Assembly: GCA_029242715.1 (NCBI GenBank)
Contig: JAQWTL010000007.1
Coordinates: 248,001-312,000, forward strand
Reading direction: 5' to 3'
From: Phycisphaerales bacterium
GTDB taxonomy: Bacteria; Planctomycetota; Phycisphaerae; Phycisphaerales; SM1A02
Length of the DNA stretch: 64,000 bases
In this document: positions 7,972 to 17,354 of the stretch, one piece after another
Layout: each line of letters starts with the position of its first letter
How positions within the stretch are numbered: position 1 is the first letter of the stretch
Program-made: the position numbers and the translations under genes
Notes under the pieces: generated by a model
Seen by the model: the letters and a program-made list of their open reading frames with translations, nothing else
Database searches by the model: none
What the model was told of the DNA's origin: nothing

Positions 7972-9138
7972 ATGTCATTGGCTTCTTGGCCCTTTTACGA
8001 GCCCGATGAGATCCAGGCCGCTTCGGATGTACTCAAATCCGGACGGGTGAACGCCTGGACCGGTGAAGACTGTGCGCATTTCGAATCGGCATTCGCGGAA
8101 GAATTCCATGCCTCTCATGGCCTGACTCTGGCCAATGGCTCCCTCGCCCTTGAAGCGGCCCTGATTGGTCTGGAGATCGGACCTGGTGATGACGTACTGG
8201 TGACACCACGATCCTTCATGGCTTCGACTTCATGTGTGGTCCTGCGAGGTGCACGTCCTGTCTTCGCCGACATTGATCGTCAGTCCCAGAACCTCAGTGT
8301 TGAAACACTTGAAGCCGCGCGTACGCCTGCAACACGTGCTGTCATCGTGGTGCACCTTGCCGGTTGGCCATGTGACATGCCTGCCATCATGGAATGGGCG
8401 AACACTCATGACATCAAGATCATCGAGGACGGTTCACAAGCACATGGCGCTCTGATCAATGGAAAGAGTGTCGGAAGCTTTGGACATGCCGCAGCGTTTT
8501 CATTCTGCCAGGACAAGATCATGACCACTGGCGGCGACGGTGGCATGATGATCACCAATGACGAACAGGTGTGGAAGCGTGCATGGTCATCGAGAGAACA
8601 TGGCAAGTCCCTTGATGCCGTAAAGAGAAGTGATCATCCACCTGGCTTTCGCTGGCTCATCGAGTCATTCGGAAGCAATTGGCGCATGACCGGTCCTCAG
8701 GCAGCCATCGGGCTCCGGCAACTGACCAAACTCAAGAAGTGGCATGAGTTGAGATTGCGCAATACTTCCATGCTTCGTGAGCGTCTGAACGGAATCGCAT
8801 GCATTCGATTTCCATGGCCTGATGAGCACATGGTCCATGCCTGCTATCGAGCCTTCTGCTTCGTAGAACCGGATCATCTTGCCCATGGCTGGTCACGAGA
8901 TCGGATCATGCAGAACATCAACGATGCCGGCTGGCCCTGCCAGGTGGGCGGATGCCCGGAAATCTACCGGGAGAAAGCTGTCGTGGATGCCGGCTTTGCG
9001 CCAAATGCGCCCCTTCCCGCTGCCCGGGAACTTGGCGAAACAGGCCTCTGCTTTCTGGTGCATCCCACCATCGAATCAAATCAGATGGCTGCCTATGCCG
9101 ATGCGGTCAGGGACATCATCCAGACAGCATCCGCTTGA
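7972..9138 (+). CDS. DegT/DnrJ/EryC1 sugar aminotransferase (PglE-like)
   Basis: 388 residues; PLP-dependent type I fold. The PLP lysine is in FCQDKIMTTGGDGG near residue 183, and the pocket Asp is in IIEDGSQAHGA near residue 157. The N-terminal GRVNAWTGEDCAHFESAFA matches enzymes that aminate UDP-4-keto-6-deoxy-GlcNAc. The start at 7972 gives the usual family beginning; the in-frame ATG at 7924 would overlap the divergent gene's start. Its position between the PglF and PglD homologues makes UDP-4-amino-4,6-dideoxy-GlcNAc the likely product (inference). The stop is one base from the convergent stop of the acetyltransferase gene, with no terminator between. Confidence 0.82.
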   Translation: MSLASWPFYEPDEIQAASDVLKSGRVNAWTGEDCAHFESAFAEEFHASHGLTLANGSLALEAALIGLEIGPGDDVLVTPRSFMASTSCVVLRGARPVFADIDRQSQNLSVETLEAARTPATRAVIVVHLAGWPCDMPAIMEWANTHDIKIIEDGSQAHGALINGKSVGSFGHAAAFSFCQDKIMTTGGDGGMMITNDEQVWKRAWSSREHGKSLDAVKRSDHPPGFRWLIESFGSNWRMTGPQAAIGLRQLTKLKKWHELRLRNTSMLRERLNGIACIRFPWPDEHMVHACYRAFCFVEPDHLAHGWSRDRIMQNINDAGWPCQVGGCPEIYREKAVVDAGFAPNAPLPAARELGETGLCFLVHPTIESNQMAAYADAVRDIIQTASA

Positions 9139-9139
9139 A

Positions 9140-9769
9140 TCACGTACGTGCTCGAGCGGGCACACCAACAGCAGTGCATTCATCGGGCAGATCGGAAATG
9201 ACTGCGGCTCCAGCACCGACCATGACATCGTTGCCAATCGTGATCCCATGGCGAACAGAGGATCCAATGCCGATCCATGTCCGATCACCAATGGCCACAT
9301 CACCCCCGACATGAGCACCTGGTGCGATGTGTACGGATTCACCCAGGAGGCAATCATGGTCCACACTGGCGCCGGTATTGATGATGCATCCTGGCCCTGT
9401 ACGAACACCGATGTTCACGGCCGCCTGTGGCATGACAACCGTTCCTGGGCCCAGGCTCGCTCGACTGCTCACCTCTGCTGATTCTGCAACGATTACAGCC
9501 ATCACAAGTTGGGATTCCTGTAGATGTGAGAGCCAGTGCGATCTCAGCTCGTTATCACCGAATGCAACAATGCCATGGGTGAAGCCGGATACATGATCAC
9601 TGAGATCGCCACATTTACCAATGATCTCCCACTGGTAATCAGCATCACTTTTTGCGGCCGCGTCGTCAAGAAACGCGATACGTGACCATTGCCCTGAACG
9701 ATCTGCCAGATCGGCAATCACATGTCCGTTGCCACCGGCTCCCAGGATGAGAAGTGTGTCCGTGCTCAT
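9140..9769 (-). CDS. pglD: PglD/NeuD-type sugar O- or N-acetyltransferase
   Basis: 209 residues in the two-part architecture of PglD. It has a small N-terminal Rossmann-like domain (LILGAGGNGHVIADL) and a C-terminal left-handed beta-helix of hexapeptide repeats ending in VAVGVPAR-like sequence (TAVGVPARAR). The family catalytic histidine is present in GASVDHDCLLGE. PglD acetylates UDP-4-amino-4,6-dideoxy-GlcNAc to UDP-di-N-acetylbacillosamine. The ATG overlaps the stop of the phosphoglycosyl transferase gene by four bases (ATGA), so the two are translationally coupled, which supports a joint pathway. Confidence 0.8.
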   Translation of the reverse strand: MSTDTLLILGAGGNGHVIADLADRSGQWSRIAFLDDAAAKSDADYQWEIIGKCGDLSDHVSGFTHGIVAFGDNELRSHWLSHLQESQLVMAVIVAESAEVSSRASLGPGTVVMPQAAVNIGVRTGPGCIINTGASVDHDCLLGESVHIAPGAHVGGDVAIGDRTWIGIGSSVRHGITIGNDVMVGAGAAVISDLPDECTAVGVPARART

Positions 9770-10356
9770 TGGTTTCCAGTAAATCTGCTCATGGTTGCCT
9801 GCCCTGATTCACTCACTTCACTTGTTCTCAATACCTGACCGATGGTCATCCACATGATCTTCAGATCGAGTGGCAGGGACTGATTGTCCACGTACCAGAC
9901 GTCCAAGTCGAATTTTTCAGGCCAGCTCAGAGCGTTTCGGCCCTTGACCTGAGCCCAACCGGTGATGCCTGGACGGATCTCATGCCTCCGTGCCTGATGC
10001 TCGTTATAGAGAGGAAGATACTCGGGCAGAAGCGGACGTGGGCCAACCAGGCTCATCTCGCCACGAATGACGTTGATCAATTCAGGCAGTTCATCCAGGC
10101 TGCTCCGCCGCAGGAAACTGCCAAGCCGACCGAGCCGCTGAGCATCTGGCAGCAGATTGCCCTCAGAATCCTTTGCGCCTGACATCGTGCGGAACTTGAG
10201 CAATGCAAAGATCTTCCCGCCACGGCCAGGCCTTCGCTGCATGAAGAACACGGGCCAGCCCATCGTGATGAGAACGCAGACCCCCACGATCACCAGGAGT
10301 GGTGACAGGAGCACGAGCAGGACCAGGCTTGCAACAAGGTCAATGAATCGCTTCAT
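9766..10356 (-). CDS. pglC: Small phosphoglycosyl transferase (PglC/WcaJ catalytic domain)
   Basis: 196 residues, the short single-domain form typical of PglC. It has one N-terminal hydrophobic segment (VASLVLLVLLSPLLVIVG), then the signature KFRTM near residue 56, the catalytic Asp-Glu pair in RRSSLDELPELINV near residue 90, and SLVGPRP. The family moves a phospho-sugar from a UDP-sugar to undecaprenyl phosphate on the inner membrane, the first membrane step of glycan assembly. With PglF-, PglE- and PglD-like genes beside it, UDP-di-N-acetylbacillosamine is the likely donor (inference). A TACACT hexamer lies 9 bases before the ATG. Confidence 0.85.
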   Translation of the reverse strand: MKRFIDLVASLVLLVLLSPLLVIVGVCVLITMGWPVFFMQRRPGRGGKIFALLKFRTMSGAKDSEGNLLPDAQRLGRLGSFLRRSSLDELPELINVIRGEMSLVGPRPLLPEYLPLYNEHQARRHEIRPGITGWAQVKGRNALSWPEKFDLDVWYVDNQSLPLDLKIMWMTIGQVLRTSEVSESGQATMSRFTGNQ

Positions 10357-10395
10357 GCGGTTTCCAGTGTACGACGAGGCTGGGGAGAGGAGGAC

Positions 10396-11499
10396 TCACA
10401 GGCCAAGAGCCTTCATGATGACTTGAGCCACTTCACGAGCATCGAATCTTGATTCAGCCATTTGACGACTTGCCTGGCCCATGGCTGCCCTGCGGACGGC
10501 ATCCTTTGTCAGGAATTCCATGGCTTCGGCAAGTGTGGCAGGATCTTTCAACGGCACGAGCAGGCCATTGACACCATCATCAACCGTTTCACGACAACCG
10601 CGGGCATTGGTCGTGATGATCGCTCGGCCGGTCGACATGGCTTCAAGAACGCTTCGAGGTGTTCCCTCATGCCACGAGGGAAGTACGTACACGCTGCATT
10701 CCCCCAGGGCTTTCTGCACATCCTGAACGTGCCCGAGATATTCGATGGTGCCCGAATCGACCATTGGCTGGATTTCATCCATTGGTATCCCGCCACTACC
10801 GGGATCCTGCATTCCACCAAGACGGATGATGGCATCAGGGCATCTGCGTTTCAGAAGACTTGCGGCTTCGAGGTATTCGCGAACACCCTTGGATTCCAAT
10901 AGTCGAGCGAGCATGAGGAAGATTGGTTGATCAGGCAGTGGTTGGACCGGAAAGGCATTCAGGTCAACACCTGAACCAGCCGTCATGACGATCTTTGATT
11001 CATCCTCGACAACGCCAGCGTTGACAAGATCATCTCGATCATCCTTGTTCTGAAAAAACACGTGGTCATGATGGCGACAGGCTCGTCGCAGCATCCGTTT
11101 GGCAATCGTGCATCGCATGCTCGGGTTCATGAACATGGTTCCGAGCCCGGTCACCATGGCAGCAGATGGAACACCCACTGAACGTGCGGCCCATCCCCCG
11201 TAGATGTTCGGCTTGATGGTGTAACACAACAGGCGATCCGGCTGAAGTTCCTTCAGCAGCTTGCCAAGACGCCAAACAAAGAGAAGATCTCGAACGGGCT
11301 GAACCCGATTTCGTTCAAATTCAATCGGATGCCACTGGACGCCAAGAGCCTCCATGGCTTGAGGAACGTCAGGATCCTCATCCGGTGCCGATGCAATCAC
11401 CTCATGTCCTGCTTGGACAAGGGCCTTGAGCAAGGGTTCCCTGAACAGAACAAGAGAAGGTGCATAGCTGCCGAGAAGGAGAACACGGCTCACGTGCAT
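10396..11499 (-). CDS. GT4 glycosyltransferase, PglA-like, tandem copy 1
   Basis: 367 residues from the ATG at 11499, which has AAGGAG only 4 bases upstream. A GTG at 11493 matches the start of the paralogue and may be the true start. It is GT-B fold: an N-terminal acceptor domain with CYTIKPNIYGGWAA and VTGLG, motifs typical of PglA/PglH-type HexNAc transferases, and a C-terminal donor domain with SWHEGTPRSVLEAM (E-x7-E type) and GCRETV. The family adds a HexNAc to a lipid-linked glycan on the cytoplasmic side. It resembles the gene at 11591-12691 at roughly 60% identity by eye. Confidence 0.8.
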   Translation of the reverse strand: MHVSRVLLLGSYAPSLVLFREPLLKALVQAGHEVIASAPDEDPDVPQAMEALGVQWHPIEFERNRVQPVRDLLFVWRLGKLLKELQPDRLLCYTIKPNIYGGWAARSVGVPSAAMVTGLGTMFMNPSMRCTIAKRMLRRACRHHDHVFFQNKDDRDDLVNAGVVEDESKIVMTAGSGVDLNAFPVQPLPDQPIFLMLARLLESKGVREYLEAASLLKRRCPDAIIRLGGMQDPGSGGIPMDEIQPMVDSGTIEYLGHVQDVQKALGECSVYVLPSWHEGTPRSVLEAMSTGRAIITTNARGCRETVDDGVNGLLVPLKDPATLAEAMEFLTKDAVRRAAMGQASRQMAESRFDAREVAQVIMKALGL

Positions 11500-11590
11500 G
11501 TCACTCCTTGGTTCGTCGGGATATGTACACGAAAAATCCTGGGGGTCCGATCCATGACTGGCAGTCTATGCCCTGCAAGCATCACAGGAC

Positions 11591-12691
11591 TCAAAGAGAC
11601 AGTGCATCCATGATCTTGCGGGCGACAACACGGGCATCGAAGCGTTCCTCGGCAAACTGCCTGGATGACTGACCCATGTTGGCCAGGCGGTCCGGATCCC
11701 TCGCCAGCCCGATCATCGCTTGTGCCAGAGCCGCTTCGTCCCGGGGTGCGATGAGCACACCGTTTCTGGAATCATTGACCGTTTCCCGGCAACCCCTGGA
11801 GTTGGTCGTGATGATCGCTCTCCCGGTTGCCATGGCTTCAAGCAGACTGTGTGGAACACCCTCGCCGTACCAGGAAGGCAATACGCCGACACTGCAGTCC
11901 GACAGGGCCTGGTGTACATCTTCGACATAGCCCAGGTATTCAATTGCACCAGACGCTTCCGCAGCCCGGATCTCGCTCAAGGGAACACCACCACTTCCAG
12001 GGTCTTCCATGCCGCCCAGGCGAATGATCGCATCGGGGCAAGCAGCCTTGACCTGTACTGCTGCCTGCAGATACTGGCGAACACCCTTGGCAGCCAGGAG
12101 CCTTGAAAGCATGAGGAACACGGGCCTCTCAGGCAGTGGTTGAACCTTGAAGGATTCCAGATCGACACCGGAGCCTGCGGTGAGCAGCGCCTTGGAGCGA
12201 TCCTCAACAACACCACCATTGACGAGATCATCCCGATCATCTGGATTCTGAAAGAAGATCCTGTCATGGTGACGACACGCTTTTCTGAGCATGCGTGATG
12301 CAAGCCATCGTCGAGGACCTGGCGTCGTGAAGACCATGCCAAGACCGGTGATCATCGCAGCAGAAGGAATACCCTCAGCAGCAGCAGCCCAACCGCCATA
12401 GATATTGGGTTTGATGGTGTAGCACAGCAGGCGATCAGGTTGAAGTTCACGAAGTGTTGCACGGATGCGACGTACCAGTGAAAGATCACTCAAAGGCCGT
12501 ATCCGATTCCGTTCGAAATTGATTGGATACCACTGCACTCCCAGGTCTTGCATCGCTCCGGGAACGCGAGGATCTTCATCTGGTGCCGCAGCGATCACTT
12601 CATGACCAGCTTCAACCAACGCACGCAACAAGGGGGCCCGGAAGAGGAACAGCGTGGGCGCAAGGCCACCGAATACCAGGACACGACTCAC
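11591..12691 (-). CDS. GT4 glycosyltransferase, PglA-like, tandem copy 2
   Basis: 366 residues with a GTG start at 12691 overlapping the preceding stop in GTGA. It has the same motifs as its neighbour: CYTIKPNIYGGWAA, ITGLG, SWYGEGVPHSLLEAM and GCRETV. Both copies have intact catalytic-site motifs, so the duplicate is probably functional and may add a second, similar sugar, as PglA and PglJ do in Campylobacter (analogy, not shown). It is transcribed with the GT4 gene at 12688-13827. The 91 bases before the next copy hold no recognisable element. Confidence 0.8.
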   Translation of the reverse strand: MSRVLVFGGLAPTLFLFRAPLLRALVEAGHEVIAAAPDEDPRVPGAMQDLGVQWYPINFERNRIRPLSDLSLVRRIRATLRELQPDRLLCYTIKPNIYGGWAAAAEGIPSAAMITGLGMVFTTPGPRRWLASRMLRKACRHHDRIFFQNPDDRDDLVNGGVVEDRSKALLTAGSGVDLESFKVQPLPERPVFLMLSRLLAAKGVRQYLQAAVQVKAACPDAIIRLGGMEDPGSGGVPLSEIRAAEASGAIEYLGYVEDVHQALSDCSVGVLPSWYGEGVPHSLLEAMATGRAIITTNSRGCRETVNDSRNGVLIAPRDEAALAQAMIGLARDPDRLANMGQSSRQFAEERFDARVVARKIMDALSL

Positions 12692-13827
12692 TTGTGCTGT
12701 CCTCGTGATGTTGCCAGATCGGACCAGAGTGATTCGTAGCGACGAACGATCTCTCCAATGCGGTATCGCTTGGCAATACGCTGGCGACCAGCGATGCCCA
12801 GGTCCCGCCGAGTGTCATTTGTCTGCTGCAACAGAACCGTAATGGCATTCGCCATGGCATCTGAATCCTTTGGCGGCACGACTCGGGCGGGATCACCCAG
12901 GATTTCAGCTGCATCGCCTACATCAGTAGTGACACATGGCACTTCGCATGCCATCGCCTCTGCCAGCACGTTCGGGAATCCCTCACCTCGAGACGACATC
13001 GCCAGGCAATCGAGCCCGGAAAGAACCGGCGACAAGGGCCGACGTTCATCGAGAAGATGCAATCGATCACCCAGTGATGGCCGCAGTGCTTCTGCCTCTC
13101 CTCCTGATTCACATCCCCGTCCAACCAGTACAAGATGCGCATCCATGCCGCTGCTTACCATCTTCGCGACGGCATCGACCAGCATGGACTGATCTTTCAG
13201 TGGGTGAAACCGGCCAGCACAACCAACGAGCAATGGCTCCGACCCCAATCCCAATTCGCTTCGCAACGTCTCCCTGGCTCCAGGCACTGGGCAGATCTGT
13301 TCCAGATCCAGGCCGTTGGGGATGACTTCATTACGCGGCGAGCGATACCCGACCGCCTCATGCTGAGCCATGCTCACGGATGAGTTGGCAATGACTGCTT
13401 CAACCTTTGATGATCGCTTGGCGCCTGCCTTGATGACCTTTCGAGTCAACCATGGTTCATCTGCAAGTTCATGCAGAGAATGTCGGATGTTCCATGCCAA
13501 TGCCGGTCGGCCGGCCAATCCCTTTCGGGCGAAGTACGCCGCCAGATTGGAGTGATACATCCAGGCCTGGATGACATCAGGCCGAAGCGCCCGCAGCTGC
13601 CTTTGAACACCCAACAGTGTCCGGACGCTGATACGCCGACGCGTTGCGCCGAGGGCCACGACCGGGATATCCAGTTCTCGAAGCTTCGGGCCAATGGTTC
13701 CCTCGCCAATCATCGCGATGACAGATGGCTGGAACCGTTCCCGATCCACTCGTTCCATGAGCCGCAGAAGCGTGGTCTCCGCCCCACCGGTCTGGAGGTT
13801 GTTGATGACGTGGGTCAGGCGAATCAT
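12688..13827 (-). CDS. GT4 glycosyltransferase
   Basis: 379 residues from the ATG at 13827; a GTG at 13845 is possible. It has the GT-B fold. The N-terminal glycine loop is HVINNLQTGGAETTLL, the usual opening of GT4 enzymes acting on lipid-linked or peptidoglycan-type acceptors. The donor side has AGRFHPLKDQSMLVDAV and SSRGEGFPNVLAEAMACEVP, with the two glutamates of the E-x7-E motif. The sugar specificity cannot be told. It lies 40 bases downstream of the membrane-protein gene and overlaps the next GT gene, so it belongs to the same transcription unit. Confidence 0.8.
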   Translation of the reverse strand: MIRLTHVINNLQTGGAETTLLRLMERVDRERFQPSVIAMIGEGTIGPKLRELDIPVVALGATRRRISVRTLLGVQRQLRALRPDVIQAWMYHSNLAAYFARKGLAGRPALAWNIRHSLHELADEPWLTRKVIKAGAKRSSKVEAVIANSSVSMAQHEAVGYRSPRNEVIPNGLDLEQICPVPGARETLRSELGLGSEPLLVGCAGRFHPLKDQSMLVDAVAKMVSSGMDAHLVLVGRGCESGGEAEALRPSLGDRLHLLDERRPLSPVLSGLDCLAMSSRGEGFPNVLAEAMACEVPCVTTDVGDAAEILGDPARVVPPKDSDAMANAITVLLQQTNDTRRDLGIAGRQRIAKRYRIGEIVRRYESLWSDLATSRGQHK

Positions 13828-13867
13828 GTCACGAGCAGCATACACCGTTCGGCAAACATTGATTCAA

Positions 13868-15499
13868 TCAAGCAGTCATGGCCCAATCGATACGATAAAG
13901 ATGAAGCGGACCCTCTGTAATCATCCCAATCATTGATACATTTTTGTCAGCCATGATCGACTCAGGCTCAGGTATTTCATTCAAGTCAATCACTAGATAA
14001 TCAATTTCATAATCCTTGGCCACTGCGTAAATCGCAAATGGAGCAAGTAATGGAAACTCACCCAGAGCTTCTGAAAAACGAATTCCAGCAATGAATTCTG
14101 GCAATGTATTGCCCCAGAAACAACTGAATCTCACATCCAAAAGTGACTTTGAATGTTGGAGATTATTGCTCAGTATCCTGATCGGCTTATCTAGATTTTC
14201 CTGCTCTACCAAGAGTACTTGGTGTATTCGATCAATTATCTTCGCGGTACTGTCACTTCTTCGATTTCGAAGAAATCTGATGTACATAAACAAGTGGGCA
14301 GATACGAATGCAACGCTGAAACCCAGGAACAAGAAATACAGAAGCGGATGGGGAAACAGAATCAATCCTGCAACTATTGACAACAAGCCACTCGTGATTT
14401 CGACATATCGTTCTGGTTCGCCAAGAAATCGTGTTTTTCTGAAAGAGGTGGCCCAGAAAATTAAGAGGGCTGCACAAATTGGAATCAATAAGAAGTTGAG
14501 CGACGCAAATGTAGGTATGAGAGAAACCGGACTATCAAAGAACCAGAAAGCCATGGCAATCAATGTCACTGTGACAGCTGGAATAGCTATCAGAACAATT
14601 ACGACAGAGTTGTAATAGATATATTGAAGACCTGATATTCCAGTTGGTGTTTTTCCAAATCTATTCCTGGCAATCAGCCAGAATTCCCAGACAAAGTCTC
14701 GCCAGATACTTGCTCTTGTTCTAAGAAGAAAATGTTCAGAAATGTAATTGCAGTAGTCACGCTTATGCTCCCACTGCGATTTGTAATAACAAATGCTGTA
14801 CCTAGGAAGGATCGCCATGAAAACCACAGCACCGGCTGCACTCACGATCAAGAACATGCCGTTCCAGAAAAAAAGCGATAGCAAAATTGAGGAAAACAAG
14901 ATGAACTGCATCGCAAAGATGTTTGACATCAGGATGATGGTGACAACACCGATTGCTGGCAGCAGAAGCCAACTGCCCTCTCCAAGAACATAGAGAATCA
15001 TCAGATATAGATACATCTCACATAGGAACAGGCCGACACTTCTGCCGCTCATTCCCTTGTTCTTGGCGTTAGAAGAACTGTAGGCATTTGGCACCAGTAC
15101 ATAGATGGCCAGAACACCTGCCACAAAGACATTACTGGGCAAAGATGTATAAGCAGAGACATGCGGATAAATGAGATACGTAAATCCCACAAGCATTCCT
15201 GCTGATAGCAGCATGAACAAAACAGATAGATAAGTGCCTATGACTTCAGCTCTGTCTTTTTTGAAGAACGACAGGCACCAGTGAATCAATTGCGGATAAA
15301 TATTTTCAGGCTTTATTAAGAGAAAATCGAGCCTTCGTACGAAGCGATGGCGATTTTGGCGTATTTGTTCAATCAATGTCAGGTGGTAACAGTGATCTGT
15401 TCCGCCGCCAGTCTTCCGAATAAGAATAAAGACAACTACTGCCGGAACTACGGTCAGCAGTATTATCAACACCAGAGACCATTGATTCAGATATTCCAC
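13868..15499 (-). CDS. AT-rich polytopic membrane protein, possible GT-C transferase or glycan polymerase
   Basis: 543 residues with a GTG start at 15499 preceded by GAGG 5 bases upstream. There are 10-12 hydrophobic segments over residues 8-400, then a soluble tail of ~130 residues. After the first helix comes TGGGTDHCYHLTLIEQIR followed by a YPQLIHWCLSF segment. An acidic residue and D-x-x-Y-H-L pattern in the first outer loop occurs in GT-C-fold enzymes that use lipid-phosphate donors, but I cannot confirm the family. The base composition is visibly more AT-rich than its neighbours, suggesting acquisition by transfer. Its place among glycosyltransferases makes a polymerase, ligase or GT-C role plausible (inference). 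Confidence 0.6.
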   Translation of the reverse strand: MEYLNQWSLVLIILLTVVPAVVVFILIRKTGGGTDHCYHLTLIEQIRQNRHRFVRRLDFLLIKPENIYPQLIHWCLSFFKKDRAEVIGTYLSVLFMLLSAGMLVGFTYLIYPHVSAYTSLPSNVFVAGVLAIYVLVPNAYSSSNAKNKGMSGRSVGLFLCEMYLYLMILYVLGEGSWLLLPAIGVVTIILMSNIFAMQFILFSSILLSLFFWNGMFLIVSAAGAVVFMAILPRYSICYYKSQWEHKRDYCNYISEHFLLRTRASIWRDFVWEFWLIARNRFGKTPTGISGLQYIYYNSVVIVLIAIPAVTVTLIAMAFWFFDSPVSLIPTFASLNFLLIPICAALLIFWATSFRKTRFLGEPERYVEITSGLLSIVAGLILFPHPLLYFLFLGFSVAFVSAHLFMYIRFLRNRRSDSTAKIIDRIHQVLLVEQENLDKPIRILSNNLQHSKSLLDVRFSCFWGNTLPEFIAGIRFSEALGEFPLLAPFAIYAVAKDYEIDYLVIDLNEIPEPESIMADKNVSMIGMITEGPLHLYRIDWAMTA

Positions 15500-15604
15500 T
15501 CAGACCTCATGATATTGAACTTCGCAGATTGCAAGCCCAATTTGGCAACAGTTAGATTTCGCTACTACGCATATGTCAATGCCAAGTAAGTCTATTGATT
15601 AAAA

Positions 15605-16255
15605 CTAAGCGATTGAATACACATTGTCAGGGCGCACGATTTCATTGTCCGCCCTGGCAATCAATGTGAACTCGTATGGCAAGAGATCGTGCCGTATCAC
15701 AAATCGACGAGTCATCGATTCGTAACAGAAATCTGCAACATCCGATATGGATATGTGCTGTGCGCCCTCTTGCTGAAAGTCGACGTAGGAAGTCAGAAAA
15801 TCACAGACAAGTGCCTTTTTTGAAATGCTGTACAACTGCTGGATGCGTGCGAATGCGTACTGTTTGGCCTCGGCAGCATCGTCACAGGATTTGATGTTGA
15901 ACACTCCTGAAGCAAAGACAATGTCATAGCGTTCCGTGACATCAGCCTCTGGATCAATCACATCAAACCTGGCTGACGCGCCATGCTTTTCAATACAATG
16001 GTCCACAAAACTGGGCACAATATCGACACCGTGATAATCAACGTCGAAACCCTGTCGAGTGAGGTATTTGAACAAATGCCCAAGGCCACACCCATAATCA
16101 AGAACACTCATACGCGATTGGCCGAGAAGATCATCCAGTGCCGAGAATCTCAGGTGCTGCCTTCCCTTGGGACATAAAAGTGATGCCGGCGAGTCGCCGT
16201 GCTCTTTGAAACTGTCCTCGTAGGCCTTCTTGATCTTGTCAAATTGATTAGACAT
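15605..16255 (-). CDS. SAM-dependent class I methyltransferase
   Basis: 216 residues. Motif I reads VLDYGCGLGHLF near residue 50, followed by the acidic residue of motif II in YHGVDIVPSF; post-motif II is YDIVFASGVFN. It begins inside the end of the GNAT-like gene (8-base overlap), so the two are coupled. In a glycan locus such enzymes usually methylate a sugar hydroxyl or a terminal residue, but nothing here fixes the substrate. About 105 bases without a gene separate it from the membrane-protein gene. Confidence 0.75.
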   Translation of the reverse strand: MSNQFDKIKKAYEDSFKEHGDSPASLLCPKGRQHLRFSALDDLLGQSRMSVLDYGCGLGHLFKYLTRQGFDVDYHGVDIVPSFVDHCIEKHGASARFDVIDPEADVTERYDIVFASGVFNIKSCDDAAEAKQYAFARIQQLYSISKKALVCDFLTSYVDFQQEGAQHISISDVADFCYESMTRRFVIRHDLLPYEFTLIARADNEIVRPDNVYSIA

Positions 16256-17321
16256 GAGACTCTAGTTCTGAAAAAGGCAGAACGTAAAAACCAGGGTACG
16301 CGTCTAGAATAGCACGAGGAGTCATTCTTCCTAGATCTGAAAGATCCTGGTGAGCCTTCACCAGATAGGAATACCGCCGATCCTCGGTGCCCCATCTTGA
16401 TTTGAAACGATATACACCTTCCTGGCTCAGCCAGGTGCCGCCCCAGTTCCACCACTCGCATCCATCATGCATTGAATCCATCATGGCCATGAGAATGAGG
16501 TGACTCAATGGCTGATCCGAGCGGCTCGCTTCGGAAACTACCGGCGTGAAGTACTCGGCGGTTAGATTCGATCTAAACACGAGCAAAGCTGCTTCAAGTT
16601 GGCCGGACCGGCGAGCTGTATAGACACGGTAATCCTGCTCGTATTCAAAGCACTCGCGAATGGCCGCAAACGCACTCCAGTTCTTGGCCTGACCTCCAAT
16701 TGCAGCCATGTTTGCAGTGTGTATTTGGTGAAGACCACGCATTGCCTCTTCACTGCCTTCATGATCCACATCAAACCCAGACCTCACGCCCTTCCGAACC
16801 ATGTTGCGTGTTTTCTGATGAAACATGGCCATCAGATTCTCAGTGTCTTCTGCCTCTGAACCGGGGCTAGGTAATGGCGTCAGTTGCCCGATACGTGAAT
16901 CTTGAAAGTCAGGCTTGTACACATCAATCATCCACTCCCGGTCGTCACGAAGAGGATTCGCCACAATCGTCGATACCACGACATCATGCTCTTGACACAT
17001 GTCATCGAAGCTATCCAGCAGACATTTCCTTACCGATTCGGTTGCGGTTTCTCCACCAATGAAGCCGCCATTACTTCCATAGAAAGGAAGGGAGTTGGCC
17101 ACAACTCCTTTCGGACCTTGCATCAGCATCGCCGGAAGAGCTCCCACCAAATTATCTCCATCGTAGGCAAGGAGATACTTGGCCGTGATTGGACTTAATT
17201 CCATCTCAAGAAAACGCCGATACGCGAGCGTGTGAAAGAGGAGACTGCTGGGATCCGAATGACACAGATCGACATAGTCAGACTCATGCATGTCACTGAG
17301 AATTTCTATACGTATTGCCAT
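16248..17321 (-). CDS. FemAB/GNAT-like acyltransferase
   Basis: 357 residues from the ATG at 17321; the TTG at 17351 would overlap the asnB leader. The arrangement resembles the FemAB-like GNAT proteins found beside exopolysaccharide and exosortase loci. It has LLFHTLAYRRFLE at the start, LPFYGSNGGFIGG in the middle, then KTRNMVRKGVRSGFDV and a C-terminal GNAT half with a WWNWGGTWLSQEGVYRFKSRWG stretch, typical of that group. Members transfer acyl or aminoacyl groups to sugars or peptides. The substrate is unknown. It lies 33 bases after the AsnB homologue, so the genes 21459-15605 look like one operon. Confidence 0.68.
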   Translation of the reverse strand: MAIRIEILSDMHESDYVDLCHSDPSSLLFHTLAYRRFLEMELSPITAKYLLAYDGDNLVGALPAMLMQGPKGVVANSLPFYGSNGGFIGGETATESVRKCLLDSFDDMCQEHDVVVSTIVANPLRDDREWMIDVYKPDFQDSRIGQLTPLPSPGSEAEDTENLMAMFHQKTRNMVRKGVRSGFDVDHEGSEEAMRGLHQIHTANMAAIGGQAKNWSAFAAIRECFEYEQDYRVYTARRSGQLEAALLVFRSNLTAEYFTPVVSEASRSDQPLSHLILMAMMDSMHDGCEWWNWGGTWLSQEGVYRFKSRWGTEDRRYSYLVKAHQDLSDLGRMTPRAILDAYPGFYVLPFSELESHV

Positions 17322-17354
17322 GGCGCAATCCGGTTCTATCGATGACTTCAATAC

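Noticed and set aside
13868-15499. PglB-type oligosaccharyltransferase
   Set aside because: The WWDYG motif is absent and the soluble tail is too short for PglB (about 700 residues).
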